Positions 19,061 to 27,476 of a stretch of 32,769 nucleotides of DNA are shown one piece after another. Each line of letters begins with the position of its first letter. Position 1 is the stretch's first letter. The position numbers were made by a program, and so were the translations under genes. This DNA is from a virus, in IMG/VR virus record IMGVR_UViG_3300027659_000124, positions 1 through 32,769 of that record, one strand, 5' to 3'. The notes below the pieces were generated by a model. The model was not told the origin of the DNA. It searched no databases and was given only the letters and a program-made list of their open reading frames with translations.

Positions 19061-21172
19061 ATGAAATCAGAACAAATTACATCAGGTAGGCAAGAAAAAA
19101 CTTCAGCAGGATGGGTGCGTGGAGTAAATTCTATGCGAAATCCTTGGGCATTACCTGAAGACCAAGTAAAATGGTCAGTTAATACACAGTTCCGTGGTGG
19201 TATTGTTCAAACAAGACCGGGACAAGCAATGAAATTATCTCTTCCTGCTGGAAATTTTCAGGGGGGAATACTTTTTTTAGCAAACAAACAATACAAATCC
19301 GCAGATGGAATAAATCCACCTCAGATTTTTGATGTTAATGGAAATGGCATACAACAAAATGAAATTCCATATATTGTTTTTGCTGTAAATGGAAAAGTTT
19401 ATTGGAGTCCATTCCCGCTTGTTCAGCCTAAATCATGGGTTCCATACCAACTTTCTGGAATCTCACTTGATCCAAATGTAAAACAATGCGTTTTTACACT
19501 TGCAACACAATCTGCTAACATTTCTACTGGTGGTGATGTTTCAATTACTCCATCTCATCGTGTTTTATTTATTCAAGATGGCATTTCAGCTCCTGTTTAT
19601 TGGGATGGAAGTAATACAACTGGAGTTCAATCATCATCCATTCCAACTGGAACATGGATGGCATATTCTGGAAATAGGTTATGGATAGCAAGTGGAAACA
19701 TAGTTCTAGCGTCTGATCTTGGAGATCCTACAAGCTGGAAAGAACGGGAATCAGGAACTGGGCGAGGGGACTTCTCTTTTACCCGTCCAGTTACGGCACT
19801 TACTAACTATGTTGGACAGAATAACGATCAAAGACTTTATGTTTTTACTGATCGTTCAACATTTGCACTAGCAAGTGGAATTTTAGATAGAACAGCTTGG
19901 CCGATTACATCAAACTTTCAAACTATTTTATTTCCAAATATTGGTTGCATTGCTGGTAAATCTATTGCGTTTCAAGCTGGTCAAATGTGGTGGTATTCGC
20001 AAGGTGGACTTATTGCTGCTGACGTTGCTGGAAATGCTTATTTGTCATCTCAAGTTCTTTATAAAGACGTTGAAATGGTTCGTGCAAAGGCATATATGGC
20101 TGGAGATCAGACTGGAATTTGCGCTGCATCATTTGAAAATTATCTTCTTTATAGCATTCCTTACCTTGAGCCGCTAAATTCAGCTACAATGGTAATGGAT
20201 TGGGCATCAGCATCTGAAATAAATCAACAAAGATCTCCAGCTTGGTGTGGAGTGTGGACAGGAACACGTCCCGTTGAGTGGACTTCTGGAATTATTAATG
20301 GACAACCTAGATGTTTTCATTTTTCTGTTGATTATTCAGCAACAAGTGACGGTTCTTATATTTCACTTTGGGAATCATTTATGCCAACAAGAATTGACTC
20401 ATATTTGAGTTTCAATGACGATGGTACAACGGTTGACCTATTTAACCGAATTTACGCACAAGTTGAAACAGCGTTACTTGGGGATGGAATGGATTACAAG
20501 CAATTTGTGTATGGAGAGCTTGAATGCTGCGAGATTGGCGGAACAGTTGACGTTAAAGCGTCATACAGAGGGTCTAAAGGCCAATATCAATCAATCCTAA
20601 ATACAAGATTATTGGCTGTAACTGAAAACTATCAATGGGAAAATACTCCATTTGCTCCAGAGATTGAAAAGCTGGGATTTTTAAATACGCAATATCGTCG
20701 ATTAATAACTGAATCTACAACGCGAAATGCAACGTCATTGACTTGTGAATCAAAATTAACAACAGACATTGATAAAGGTTTTTCAATGTTAATTGAATGG
20801 TGTGGAGAGTTTGGTCTTGAGATAATTCGTATGTTCCAAGATCCGTGGAGTGAGCGGTCAACTGGAGTACCTCAATCAAATGAAACGCAATCATGCGTGG
20901 CAGCTCAAGATGGGGCAACATTGACTTTGGATCTTTTGCCTAATCCATACGAGTCTCCTATAACGGAACAAAAATCATGGTACGCTAAAGTGTTTAGAAC
21001 TGTAACATTATCATGTTCATTTCCATCAATAAAACCATCAATTTCAGCAACAGCATCTGCTTCATTTCTTTCAACTATTTCATTTTTTCATGCTGAACAA
21101 CAAGCTGGAATATTAGCTGAACAAGCAGCAACTTTAGCAGCAAACCAATATCGCATACAAAACCCTTGTTAA
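19061..21172 (+). CDS. tail nozzle / tail tubular protein B-like
   Basis: A 703-aa protein starting one base after the preceding stop. The N-terminus (GWVRGVNSMRNPWALPEDQV, then RGGIVQTRPGQ) has the layout of podoviral tail tubular B or nozzle proteins: an early statement of positions, N-x-x-x-G, then a T-R-P-G element. Repeating WD-like beta segments (PVYWDGSN, NRLWIASGN, RLYVFTDRSTF) suggest a propeller. An Ala/Gln-rich helix forms the last 40 residues (HAEQQAGILAEQAA). The length suits that family. The assignment is by pattern and gene order. Confidence 0.6.
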   Translation: MKSEQITSGRQEKTSAGWVRGVNSMRNPWALPEDQVKWSVNTQFRGGIVQTRPGQAMKLSLPAGNFQGGILFLANKQYKSADGINPPQIFDVNGNGIQQNEIPYIVFAVNGKVYWSPFPLVQPKSWVPYQLSGISLDPNVKQCVFTLATQSANISTGGDVSITPSHRVLFIQDGISAPVYWDGSNTTGVQSSSIPTGTWMAYSGNRLWIASGNIVLASDLGDPTSWKERESGTGRGDFSFTRPVTALTNYVGQNNDQRLYVFTDRSTFALASGILDRTAWPITSNFQTILFPNIGCIAGKSIAFQAGQMWWYSQGGLIAADVAGNAYLSSQVLYKDVEMVRAKAYMAGDQTGICAASFENYLLYSIPYLEPLNSATMVMDWASASEINQQRSPAWCGVWTGTRPVEWTSGIINGQPRCFHFSVDYSATSDGSYISLWESFMPTRIDSYLSFNDDGTTVDLFNRIYAQVETALLGDGMDYKQFVYGELECCEIGGTVDVKASYRGSKGQYQSILNTRLLAVTENYQWENTPFAPEIEKLGFLNTQYRRLITESTTRNATSLTCESKLTTDIDKGFSMLIEWCGEFGLEIIRMFQDPWSERSTGVPQSNETQSCVAAQDGATLTLDLLPNPYESPITEQKSWYAKVFRTVTLSCSFPSIKPSISATASASFLSTISFFHAEQQAGILAEQAATLAANQYRIQNPC

Positions 21173-21173
21173 T

Positions 21174-21428
21174 ATGCCATCTATAATTGACGCATCTGTA
21201 AAAGTAACTGAATTCCCTAATAGGTTTGTATCTCCATTTGGTGATGATCCCATTGTTCCTCTTTATTCGTCTGTTCCAATTCCTATTGAAGATAACTCTT
21301 GTCTTCCTTGTGTAGTATGTGGTAATTTTTTAACTAGAAATAAAGTAATACAGAGGCAAGCAGAAATATTTAGCGGTTATATTCCTAGTGAATTAGGAGG
21401 AAATGAAATAAGAGTAGGAACAAATTAA
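21174..21428 (+). CDS. small cysteine-containing hypothetical protein
   Basis: An 84-aa protein starting one base after the nozzle gene. A cluster CLPCVVCGN (about residues 40-48) has three cysteines with CxxCxxC spacing, a possible metal or disulphide site. The first 35 residues are rich in Pro, Phe and Val. No family is recognised. It could be a small tail-completion or accessory protein. Confidence 0.55.
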   Translation: MPSIIDASVKVTEFPNRFVSPFGDDPIVPLYSSVPIPIEDNSCLPCVVCGNFLTRNKVIQRQAEIFSGYIPSELGGNEIRVGTN

Positions 21429-21433
21429 TAAAT

Positions 21434-21820
21434 ATGAAACCAAAAATAGATTACAAACTTGTTCGGTCTGGAACAAATGAGTTTTTAGAGTTAGTTGATT
21501 TTGCTGAAGATTTTAACCATCAAATTATAGAACATCCAAATGTTAATGTATATGCTCATTATTCTAATGGAAAACTATTTGGATACTCTGATCACGTTTA
21601 TCTCCCAACAGTTTATCCAGCCTTTCATCCAAAGCACACACGACCACAAGATATTATTCAAGTTATGAGTGATTGGAGGGCGCATACTCAACTTTCTGGA
21701 TCTCCCGGATATATTGGAGTTCCTTTAATTAATGATAGACCTAGTTTTACTAATGATGTTATGTTAAAATTAGGTTTGACTAAAATGGATAGAGAAGTTT
21801 ACTCTATGACTAATTTTTAA
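21434..21820 (+). CDS. possible GNAT-fold protein
   Basis: A 128-aa protein with strand-helix order resembling a GNAT acetyltransferase: NVYAHYSNGKLFGYSDHVYL, then a His/Pro-containing stretch, a helix QDIIQVMSDW, and the ending MLKLGLTKMDREVYSM that resembles the C-terminal 'm..klGf......y' of the fold. The acetyl-CoA motif R/Q-x-x-G-x-G/A is not obvious, so activity is doubtful. Phages often carry such proteins next to tail genes. It starts from AATAAATATG. Confidence 0.4.
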   Translation: MKPKIDYKLVRSGTNEFLELVDFAEDFNHQIIEHPNVNVYAHYSNGKLFGYSDHVYLPTVYPAFHPKHTRPQDIIQVMSDWRAHTQLSGSPGYIGVPLINDRPSFTNDVMLKLGLTKMDREVYSMTNF

Positions 21821-21822
21821 TT

Positions 21823-22845
21823 ATGGGTGGAGCAAAAACAGTTAACGCAAGCAAATATATCAGCAAACCTGATTCATCAAGAGATATAGCTATACTTATG
21901 GCTATGCAGCAAGCTCAGATGGGACAGCAAGCTCAACAAGCTGAGTTGATGAAAGCTGCGTCTGAAATGCCTCCAGAACAGCAGTTTTATGATCCACTAA
22001 AAGAATCTAAACGACTAGCTGAAATTGGGATGGCAAACGCTCAAAAAGCTAGAGAGCTTGAGATGCAAACATCTCCAGAAGCTGCTGCAATGAGGCAAGC
22101 GCAAGCAAAAGAGTTTGCCTCGCTAACATCCCCAGAAAGAGCTAATGAATATATAAATCAATGGACTGGAAGGCAAGGTCTTATTCAAGGACTTGAAACG
22201 GGGTTGCAAGACTCAAGCATTGGAAAAGCTGCGATGTATGATTCAGCACTAAAAGCAAGGCAAAACTATGAGCAACAGAATCTAGCCTTGCAGCAACAGT
22301 TACTACAGCAAACGCAAGCTCCAGTTGGGGGAATTGATCCAGCTTCATCTATTTCTGCACAACAAGCTGCACAAGCGCAAAATTTACAATCCATGCAGAA
22401 TTGGCAAAATTCTATGTATGGTAATGTTGGTGCATATAATCAATCTACAGCTGATCAAATGGCGCAAATGGGAGTTAATTTCCAAAACACGCAAGAAACA
22501 GCAGCTCAAGACCAACAGAATTATATTAATGCAATGATGCAAAATCAAGCTCAAAATGAAGCTGGAAAGAACGCTATGAAGTCAGCATATTTGCAAGCAG
22601 CTGGAAGCATTGCTCAAGGTGCAGCTAGTGGCATAGGTTCTGCATATGCCGCAGGAGGATCTGCTGGTGCTGGTGGAGGGTTAAATTCATCTGGCTTTTA
22701 CAATTCAAAATTAGCTGGAGCGAATGCTTCTGGTGTAGCCCCAAATCAATTGTCTCAACAAAGCTCAACTGGATTAGGTGGATTTATGGGAATTGGAAAA
22801 CAAGGTGGATATTATTATAATCCAAGTGGATCATATCGCTCATAA
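21823..22845 (+). CDS. Gln/Ala-rich internal virion-like protein, paralogue of next gene
   Basis: A 340-aa protein rich in Gln, Ala and Met with long predicted helices (residues 22-50 and 95-250), such as AMQQAQMGQQAQQAELM. Residues around 166-190 (APVGGIDPASSISAQQAAQ, then NLQSMQNWQ) match the next protein almost exactly in pattern, showing a duplication. The C-terminal 100 residues are Gly/Ala-rich with Gly-Tyr and Tyr repeats (GGYYYNPSG). The size, helix content and place after the nozzle fit an ejection or internal virion protein. A family name cannot be given. Confidence 0.6.
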   Translation: MGGAKTVNASKYISKPDSSRDIAILMAMQQAQMGQQAQQAELMKAASEMPPEQQFYDPLKESKRLAEIGMANAQKARELEMQTSPEAAAMRQAQAKEFASLTSPERANEYINQWTGRQGLIQGLETGLQDSSIGKAAMYDSALKARQNYEQQNLALQQQLLQQTQAPVGGIDPASSISAQQAAQAQNLQSMQNWQNSMYGNVGAYNQSTADQMAQMGVNFQNTQETAAQDQQNYINAMMQNQAQNEAGKNAMKSAYLQAAGSIAQGAASGIGSAYAAGGSAGAGGGLNSSGFYNSKLAGANASGVAPNQLSQQSSTGLGGFMGIGKQGGYYYNPSGSYRS

Positions 22846-22848
22846 TTT

Positions 22849-23616
22849 ATGACACGACCAGATCCAACATTAAGTTTACAGGGATTCATGCTTCAATCGC
22901 AAGGGCAAATAAGTGCCTTGCAAAATAAAGCTAATTTACTTCGCTCATATTCTTCACAGGCTCCAGCAATGCAGTCTTTTGATGCCGCAAAAACATCTAA
23001 GGAAGCATCTGAGTTTGGAATGGACAACATCCAAAGGTCTAAAGAATTTGAACGATTATTTAACCCAGAAACAGCTCAAATGCGACAAGGGTTGGGAGAT
23101 CGTGTTGCAGAAGCGACAAATCTTGATGCAAGTAAAAAGTGGATGGATCAATGGGCTATTAAAAGCGGACTTGGAAGCGATAGTCTTATTGGACGTTCCG
23201 CTATTTATGACCAATCGACACAAGAAGGACGGCAAGCTAAATTGCAGAACTTGCAAATCCAACAAGGGTATTTGTCGCAAACTCCAGCTCCTATTGGGGG
23301 GCTGGATCCAGCATCTATTATTGCCGCAGAACAAGCTGCAAAAGCTCAGAATCTGCAATCCATGCAGCAATATCAAGGTAACGTGATGCAGGGAGCACAA
23401 CAATTAAATCAATCTACAACTGATTGGATTAATAGTAATCTTGGGCAGCTGCAAAGAGTAAATTCTGTTGACAGGCAGAATCAATCCAACTACGAACAAG
23501 CACTATTAAAAGGAGCGCAAAATAAAGCGCAGGGTGAAAATGCAACTAGAGGAGCTATGATTAGTACTGGTGGTGCGGTTGCTGGTGCGGCGATTGGTGC
23601 TGCAATTATTATATAA
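22849..23616 (+). CDS. Gln-rich internal virion-like protein, paralogue of previous gene
   Basis: A 255-aa protein sharing the order and motifs of the preceding one: a helical N-terminus, an xMRQ segment, and APIGGLDPASIIAAEQAAKA followed by NLQSMQQYQ. The end differs, finishing in a hydrophobic Gly/Ala helix (AVAGAAIGAAIII) that could insert in a membrane. It starts from TAATTTATG and ends one base before the PP-loop gene. The difference in C-termini suggests division of labour after duplication. Confidence 0.6.
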   Translation: MTRPDPTLSLQGFMLQSQGQISALQNKANLLRSYSSQAPAMQSFDAAKTSKEASEFGMDNIQRSKEFERLFNPETAQMRQGLGDRVAEATNLDASKKWMDQWAIKSGLGSDSLIGRSAIYDQSTQEGRQAKLQNLQIQQGYLSQTPAPIGGLDPASIIAAEQAAKAQNLQSMQQYQGNVMQGAQQLNQSTTDWINSNLGQLQRVNSVDRQNQSNYEQALLKGAQNKAQGENATRGAMISTGGAVAGAAIGAAIII

Positions 23617-24453
23617 ATGGAACAACTAATAAATAAAACAATAAATAAAATAACAGAATGGAATAAAAGATGGCCTAGAGCAGTGGTTTTGTGGAGTGGA
23701 GGAAAAGACTCCACGGCATTGCTTCATCTTATTAAATTCAAAGCTGGAATTGATCTTCCAGTAATTCAATATCGTGAACCAAAAATGCGAGAACGATATG
23801 CGTATTCCGATAAGTTAATCAAAGATTGGAAGCTAGAAGTGTACGATTACCCACCGAATAGGGTTTCAATTGCTGATGGCCCAGACGTTGAAACGGGAGA
23901 GTTGCGTTTTGACTTTATCAAATACTACCAATGGGGAAAACAAGCTGCTGTATGCCTTTCTTTGGGAACAGAACGACCAAAGGATAGCGAAGACTACCTG
24001 TGTGCCGTTACAGACCTATTACAACGCCCTACAGGCACTTTTAATTGGCCTTGGGGGGCAGTATATATTGGGACAAAATATTCAGATACAGATTTAATTA
24101 AAGGCCATGTACCACTTGCTGTTGATATTCGATATGCTGACGATTCGCCAATGTCACTTTATCCGCTCAGAGATTGGACTGATAAAGACATTTTTCAATA
24201 TTTGGAAGAAGAAGGAGTAAAGCCAGATCCAACTCGATATGTAAAAAGTTGGGATACTTGGGGGAACAATAAAGATAAATCACTTAATGCCGACTTTTAT
24301 CCTGTTTGCTTTAACTGCGTTAATCGACATGAAGGGAAATACGTTGATTGTCCAAAATTGAAAGCTAAAATATCTAACATTTCTCATCTTGCTCCATATG
24401 AAGACTTGGTAAATGAAGACTTAGGATTTCGTCCTGTTGTATGGAACAAGTAG
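23617..24453 (+). CDS. PP-loop ATPase, PAPS-reductase/DndC-like
   Basis: A 278-aa protein with the PP-loop motif SGGKDS at residues 27-32, which binds ATP pyrophosphate, and the later element YPLRDWTDKDIFQYLEEEG characteristic of the PAPS-reductase group. Near the C-terminus Cys231, Cys234 and Cys245 (VCFNCVNRHEG, then VDCPK) form a CxxC plus one Cys, a likely metal or Fe-S site, as in several members that thiolate or adenylate substrates. The family covers sulfate reduction, DNA phosphorothioation (DndC) and tRNA thiolation. No dnd partners are present here. It overlaps the YkgJ-like gene by 13 bases and lies inside the virion block. Confidence 0.8.
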   Translation: MEQLINKTINKITEWNKRWPRAVVLWSGGKDSTALLHLIKFKAGIDLPVIQYREPKMRERYAYSDKLIKDWKLEVYDYPPNRVSIADGPDVETGELRFDFIKYYQWGKQAAVCLSLGTERPKDSEDYLCAVTDLLQRPTGTFNWPWGAVYIGTKYSDTDLIKGHVPLAVDIRYADDSPMSLYPLRDWTDKDIFQYLEEEGVKPDPTRYVKSWDTWGNNKDKSLNADFYPVCFNCVNRHEGKYVDCPKLKAKISNISHLAPYEDLVNEDLGFRPVVWNK

Positions 24454-24728
24454 AGTTTGACTGCAAGTCATGTGGGGCTTGCTGTGCTTTTAAATGGTCA
24501 TGGCCTGTTTTCAAGAGAGATAGATCAGATGCAAAAAGTATACCAACAGACATGGTGAGAACTGACTATCCATTAATGAAAACAGAAAATAATAGATGTG
24601 TTGCATTAGATGGAAAGATTGGTGAATCTGTGTGTTGCAAAGTATATAATGATAGGCCAAACTCATGCCGTAAATTTGAACCGGGAAGTGATTTGTGCAA
24701 GGAAGCTAGAAAAAAACTTTTGACATAA
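24441..24728 (+). CDS. YkgJ-type cysteine-cluster protein
   Basis: A 95-aa protein with CKSCGACC at residues 8-15 and later Cys53, the pair Cys65-Cys66, Cys76 and Cys86, arranged as in the YkgJ (zinc- or iron-chelating cysteine cluster) family: an early CxxCxxCC, then C, CC, RPxxC and C. The function of that family is not settled; some members were annotated as Fe-S oxidoreductases. Its start lies inside the PP-loop gene, giving tight coupling. A promoter box overlaps its last codons. The pair may act together in a sulfur or metal modification step, which is inference. Confidence 0.8.
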   Translation: MEQVEFDCKSCGACCAFKWSWPVFKRDRSDAKSIPTDMVRTDYPLMKTENNRCVALDGKIGESVCCKVYNDRPNSCRKFEPGSDLCKEARKKLLT

Positions 24729-24748
24729 TTTTATTTAAGCGTTAAATA
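24720..24748 (+). promoter_or_regulatory. strong promoter overlapping the YkgJ stop codon
   Basis: TTGACA (24720-24725), 17-base spacer, TAAATA (24743-24748), followed by CT. The start of transcription would be about four bases before ATG 24759. The -10 box TAAATACT is shared exactly with the site at 25330. Confidence 0.65.
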
Positions 24749-24758
24749 CTAAAAAACT

Positions 24759-25301
24759 ATGAGCTTTTGGGGAATGATTACTGGCAGTGATGATAAAGAA
24801 GATGATAGACGCAGAGAAAGAGAGGCTGCTGATGCTGCTGCCGTTGCTGCTGCCGTTGCTGCTGAAGAAAAAGCAAGAAAAGCAAGGGAACAGGCTCTTG
24901 TTATTGAATTAATAAAACAACAAGAAGCTGCTAAAAAAGCTCAAAATGAAAAAACAGCAAAATTAGTAAAAGAACAACAAGATAAAGCTCGCAATTTTCA
25001 AATTCAATCTCAAAATAAATCATTTTCTCAATTGCAATCACAAGGAGAAGATCAAGCTAAAGAAATGCTATCTTCTTCATATCCTCAACAAACACAAATG
25101 CAACAAAATGTTGGGTTCTCTCAGTCCCCCAATAAAACAACATCAGCGCAAGGTTTTACTTCTTCTCAAATTGGAAGACAAGCACCTCAACAAACAATGG
25201 AAACTGCTCCATTAGTAAACCAAAAATCTGGCGGAACACAACGTCCATTAAATACATATAATTCTCCTCAGATTTCTGGATTAGCATTTGGTGGATCATA
25301 A
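24759..25301 (+). CDS. coiled-coil virion-region protein with shared C-terminal peptide
   Basis: A 180-aa protein. Residues about 10-85 are a charged Ala/Lys/Glu/Gln-rich coiled coil (RRREREAADAAAVAAAVAAE). The rest is Gln/Ser/Thr-rich and probably flexible. The last 16 residues, NTYNSPQISGLAFGGS, closely resemble the last 16 of the next protein (identity at 9 positions). The gene has its own TTGACA promoter and an almost leaderless start. A helper, scaffold-like or packaged internal protein is the best guess; no family is recognised. Confidence 0.6.
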   Translation: MSFWGMITGSDDKEDDRRREREAADAAAVAAAVAAEEKARKAREQALVIELIKQQEAAKKAQNEKTAKLVKEQQDKARNFQIQSQNKSFSQLQSQGEDQAKEMLSSSYPQQTQMQQNVGFSQSPNKTTSAQGFTSSQIGRQAPQQTMETAPLVNQKSGGTQRPLNTYNSPQISGLAFGGS

Positions 25302-25306
25302 AGAAT

Positions 25307-25335
25307 TTGACTTATTTTAATCAATCCATTAAATA
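25307..25335 (+). promoter_or_regulatory. promoter before the second tail-peptide protein
   Basis: TTGACT (25307-25312), 17-base spacer, TAAATA (25330-25335) followed by CT, the same arrangement as at 24720. The leader to ATG 25385 would be about 43 bases. Confidence 0.65.
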
Positions 25336-25372
25336 CTGAAACTAAACATCAGAATAAAATAACTAAACTTAA

Positions 25373-25377
25373 AAGGA
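25373..25377 (+). promoter_or_regulatory. ribosome binding site AAGGA
   Basis: AAGGA lies seven bases before ATG 25385. It is one of the few Shine-Dalgarno-like sites in the window, where most starts have none, and it goes with the longer leader made from the 25307 promoter. Confidence 0.45.
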
Positions 25378-25384
25378 ATATAAT

Positions 25385-25852
25385 ATGGGAGGAAGTAGAA
25401 AAAGCGCACCAGCACCAGAACCTAAACCAGCGGTTGATCCAATGCTTGAGTTTTTGAAACAACAACAAGTTCAACAAAAACAGCAAATTATTGATAATTC
25501 TGTCGCTGAACGTCAAGCATTAGCGCAATCTCAAAATCAACTTGGATCTCAAGCTGAAATGCAAGGAGAACAGGCTGCTAGGCAAGCATTATCAACTACT
25601 GGTTCAATGCAATCAATTAGAGATGCAAATGCTCTTGCGGCATCTCAAGCAGCAACATCAACTGCTGGACAGCAAGCCACTGGAGGTGGATTTGATCTTA
25701 ATGCTTATCAACAAAATGCTCTAGCAAATATGGGATATAGTGGAAATATGTTGCCAAAAACAGCGGCAAATATGCCATCTGGTGGACAATATAATCCAAC
25801 TAATACATTTTCACTTCCTCAAACATCTGATCTAAAGTTTGGTGGAGTTTAA
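25385..25852 (+). CDS. Gln/Ala-rich virion-region protein with shared C-terminal peptide
   Basis: A 155-aa protein. A Pro-rich start (APAPEPKPAVDP) leads into a Gln-rich helix (about 20-75, FLKQQQVQQKQQ) and Ala/Ser/Thr-rich linker. The last 16 residues, NTFSLPQTSDLKFGGV, match the C-terminus of the preceding protein in spacing, with N-T-[YF], PQ, S, L and FGG in common. The rest of the two proteins is not alike, which argues for a functional tail rather than simple duplication. Own promoter and Shine-Dalgarno are present. Confidence 0.6.
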   Translation: MGGSRKSAPAPEPKPAVDPMLEFLKQQQVQQKQQIIDNSVAERQALAQSQNQLGSQAEMQGEQAARQALSTTGSMQSIRDANALAASQAATSTAGQQATGGGFDLNAYQQNALANMGYSGNMLPKTAANMPSGGQYNPTNTFSLPQTSDLKFGGV

Positions 25853-25854
25853 TT

Positions 25855-27468
25855 ATGGCTATCAGCTACTCTTCCGAGGGTTACAAGGTAACTCCTCAAT
25901 TCGCCAATCTTGGCGCATTGCAGGGATTACAACCACTTGACGTAACACGGAAGGCTGAATTCCAGCCTCGTCCACTTGCTCCAATCGAGGTTTATTCGTC
26001 TCGTCCAGAGCTTGTGGCTCAAGGACTGGCACAAGGCATTCAATCTGCTGTTAGTGGCATTACTGGAGGAATTACGGCATACTATTCAGGTAAAGCTGAT
26101 ATTGCTAAAGAAGAAAGAAAATTCGAACAACAAGTTGCACTTGAAAAAGAAAAGCGTAAAACTGATGATGCTGATTTTTACGATAAAGAGCTTTTTAAAT
26201 TTGATGCTCAAAATGCTGGGAAAGCTGATTATCAAGAAAACAGAAACAAAATTGTTTCGATGATTGCAGAAAGAAAAGCATCAATTCCCAGTGGTGCTTT
26301 GAAAATACAAACATCAGAAGATAAAGCTGAAGCTAAAATTAGTGCTGATGATAAAAGTAAAGCAATAACTAATGAAGTTATGCTTCCCGATGAAGTAAAT
26401 TTAACGGCAAATCAAACTTACGCAGGAGTTCCTGATTCTGTTGTAGCTCAAGATAAGGAACTTTTAAATAAACTACAATCAGAAGAAGCAAAAGTTCAAA
26501 TAGAACCTGTTTTATCTGGGATTGTTCCAGCCGAATCAACTCAACCTCCTGTTCAACCAAAAGTTTTGACTGGAATGACTCCTGCTATTGAACAATCAGC
26601 TAATAGCAAACCTCCAGAGGTTGACACAAAACAACTTCCCAAACCAGATTATCCTACTGGAAGATTAACCACTCAACAAGCTCAAGAAATAATCAAAAAC
26701 ACACCAACTAATAACCATTGGGAGCTTTCAATTAAGCCGATTGGTGATGGATGGAATATTATTGAACCTGTTAGCAAATTTGAAAAAGTTACTTCAGAAC
26801 AAAGACAGCGAAGGGGTGATTGGTTTAAAGAAAGACAAGATGTAAGAGCAGAAAATAAAGCTGCTTTAGAAGAACAAATAAAAGGATCAAAAATACCTGA
26901 GCCACTTGCGCCATTAAAAGATCAGATTGAAACCTCGGCAACCACTGTAAGAGACATTAATGAAGTATTAGAAATACTTAAAGATAGTCCCGGAGCAGTT
27001 GGTAAAATGAGTTCTTATCAGGCAAAGTTAAATCCATTTCAAAACAATGCTTCAACAGTAAGAGGACTAATGAACTCTATTTACTCTAATGTAGCATTAG
27101 GTGCATTGGTTAATATGAGAAAAGCATCTCCTACTGGTGCTGCTGTTGGCCCGGTTAGTGATAAAGATATGGAATTATTTAAATCATCTGAAGGTGCTTT
27201 AGATATTGATCAATTACCAGCTGATGTTGTAATTGAAAGACTTGAGCAAATTAAAAACAAAAGAGTTGAAATGATTAATGATGCAGCTAATAACATTAAG
27301 CGATTTGATGATTCTTACAAAATTCCACAGCTTCAATTTGAAAAGAAAAAGAAAGCGGTTTTAAATAAAGGTAAAATGGTTAATGTATTTAGACCAGATG
27401 GAAAGCCGGGGCAAATTCCAGAAAGTCAACTTCAAGAAGCACTTTCAGAAGGGTTTAAACTTCAGTAA
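25855..27468 (+). CDS. putative internal virion / ejection protein
   Basis: A 537-aa protein with a start MAISYSSEGYKVTPQFANLG and a GC-richer N-terminal part, then charged coiled-coil segments (about 82-120, KEERKFEQQVALEKEKRKTD) and a Pro/Gln/Glu-rich flexible middle (160-280). The C-terminal 200 residues are helical (including TVRDINEVLEILKDSPGAVG). Its length, helix content and place before the 1002-aa protein fit an ejected internal protein. No lytic-transglycosylase motif is visible. Confidence 0.55.
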   Translation: MAISYSSEGYKVTPQFANLGALQGLQPLDVTRKAEFQPRPLAPIEVYSSRPELVAQGLAQGIQSAVSGITGGITAYYSGKADIAKEERKFEQQVALEKEKRKTDDADFYDKELFKFDAQNAGKADYQENRNKIVSMIAERKASIPSGALKIQTSEDKAEAKISADDKSKAITNEVMLPDEVNLTANQTYAGVPDSVVAQDKELLNKLQSEEAKVQIEPVLSGIVPAESTQPPVQPKVLTGMTPAIEQSANSKPPEVDTKQLPKPDYPTGRLTTQQAQEIIKNTPTNNHWELSIKPIGDGWNIIEPVSKFEKVTSEQRQRRGDWFKERQDVRAENKAALEEQIKGSKIPEPLAPLKDQIETSATTVRDINEVLEILKDSPGAVGKMSSYQAKLNPFQNNASTVRGLMNSIYSNVALGALVNMRKASPTGAAVGPVSDKDMELFKSSEGALDIDQLPADVVIERLEQIKNKRVEMINDAANNIKRFDDSYKIPQLQFEKKKKAVLNKGKMVNVFRPDGKPGQIPESQLQEALSEGFKLQ

Positions 27469-27476
27469 TTTTCTTT

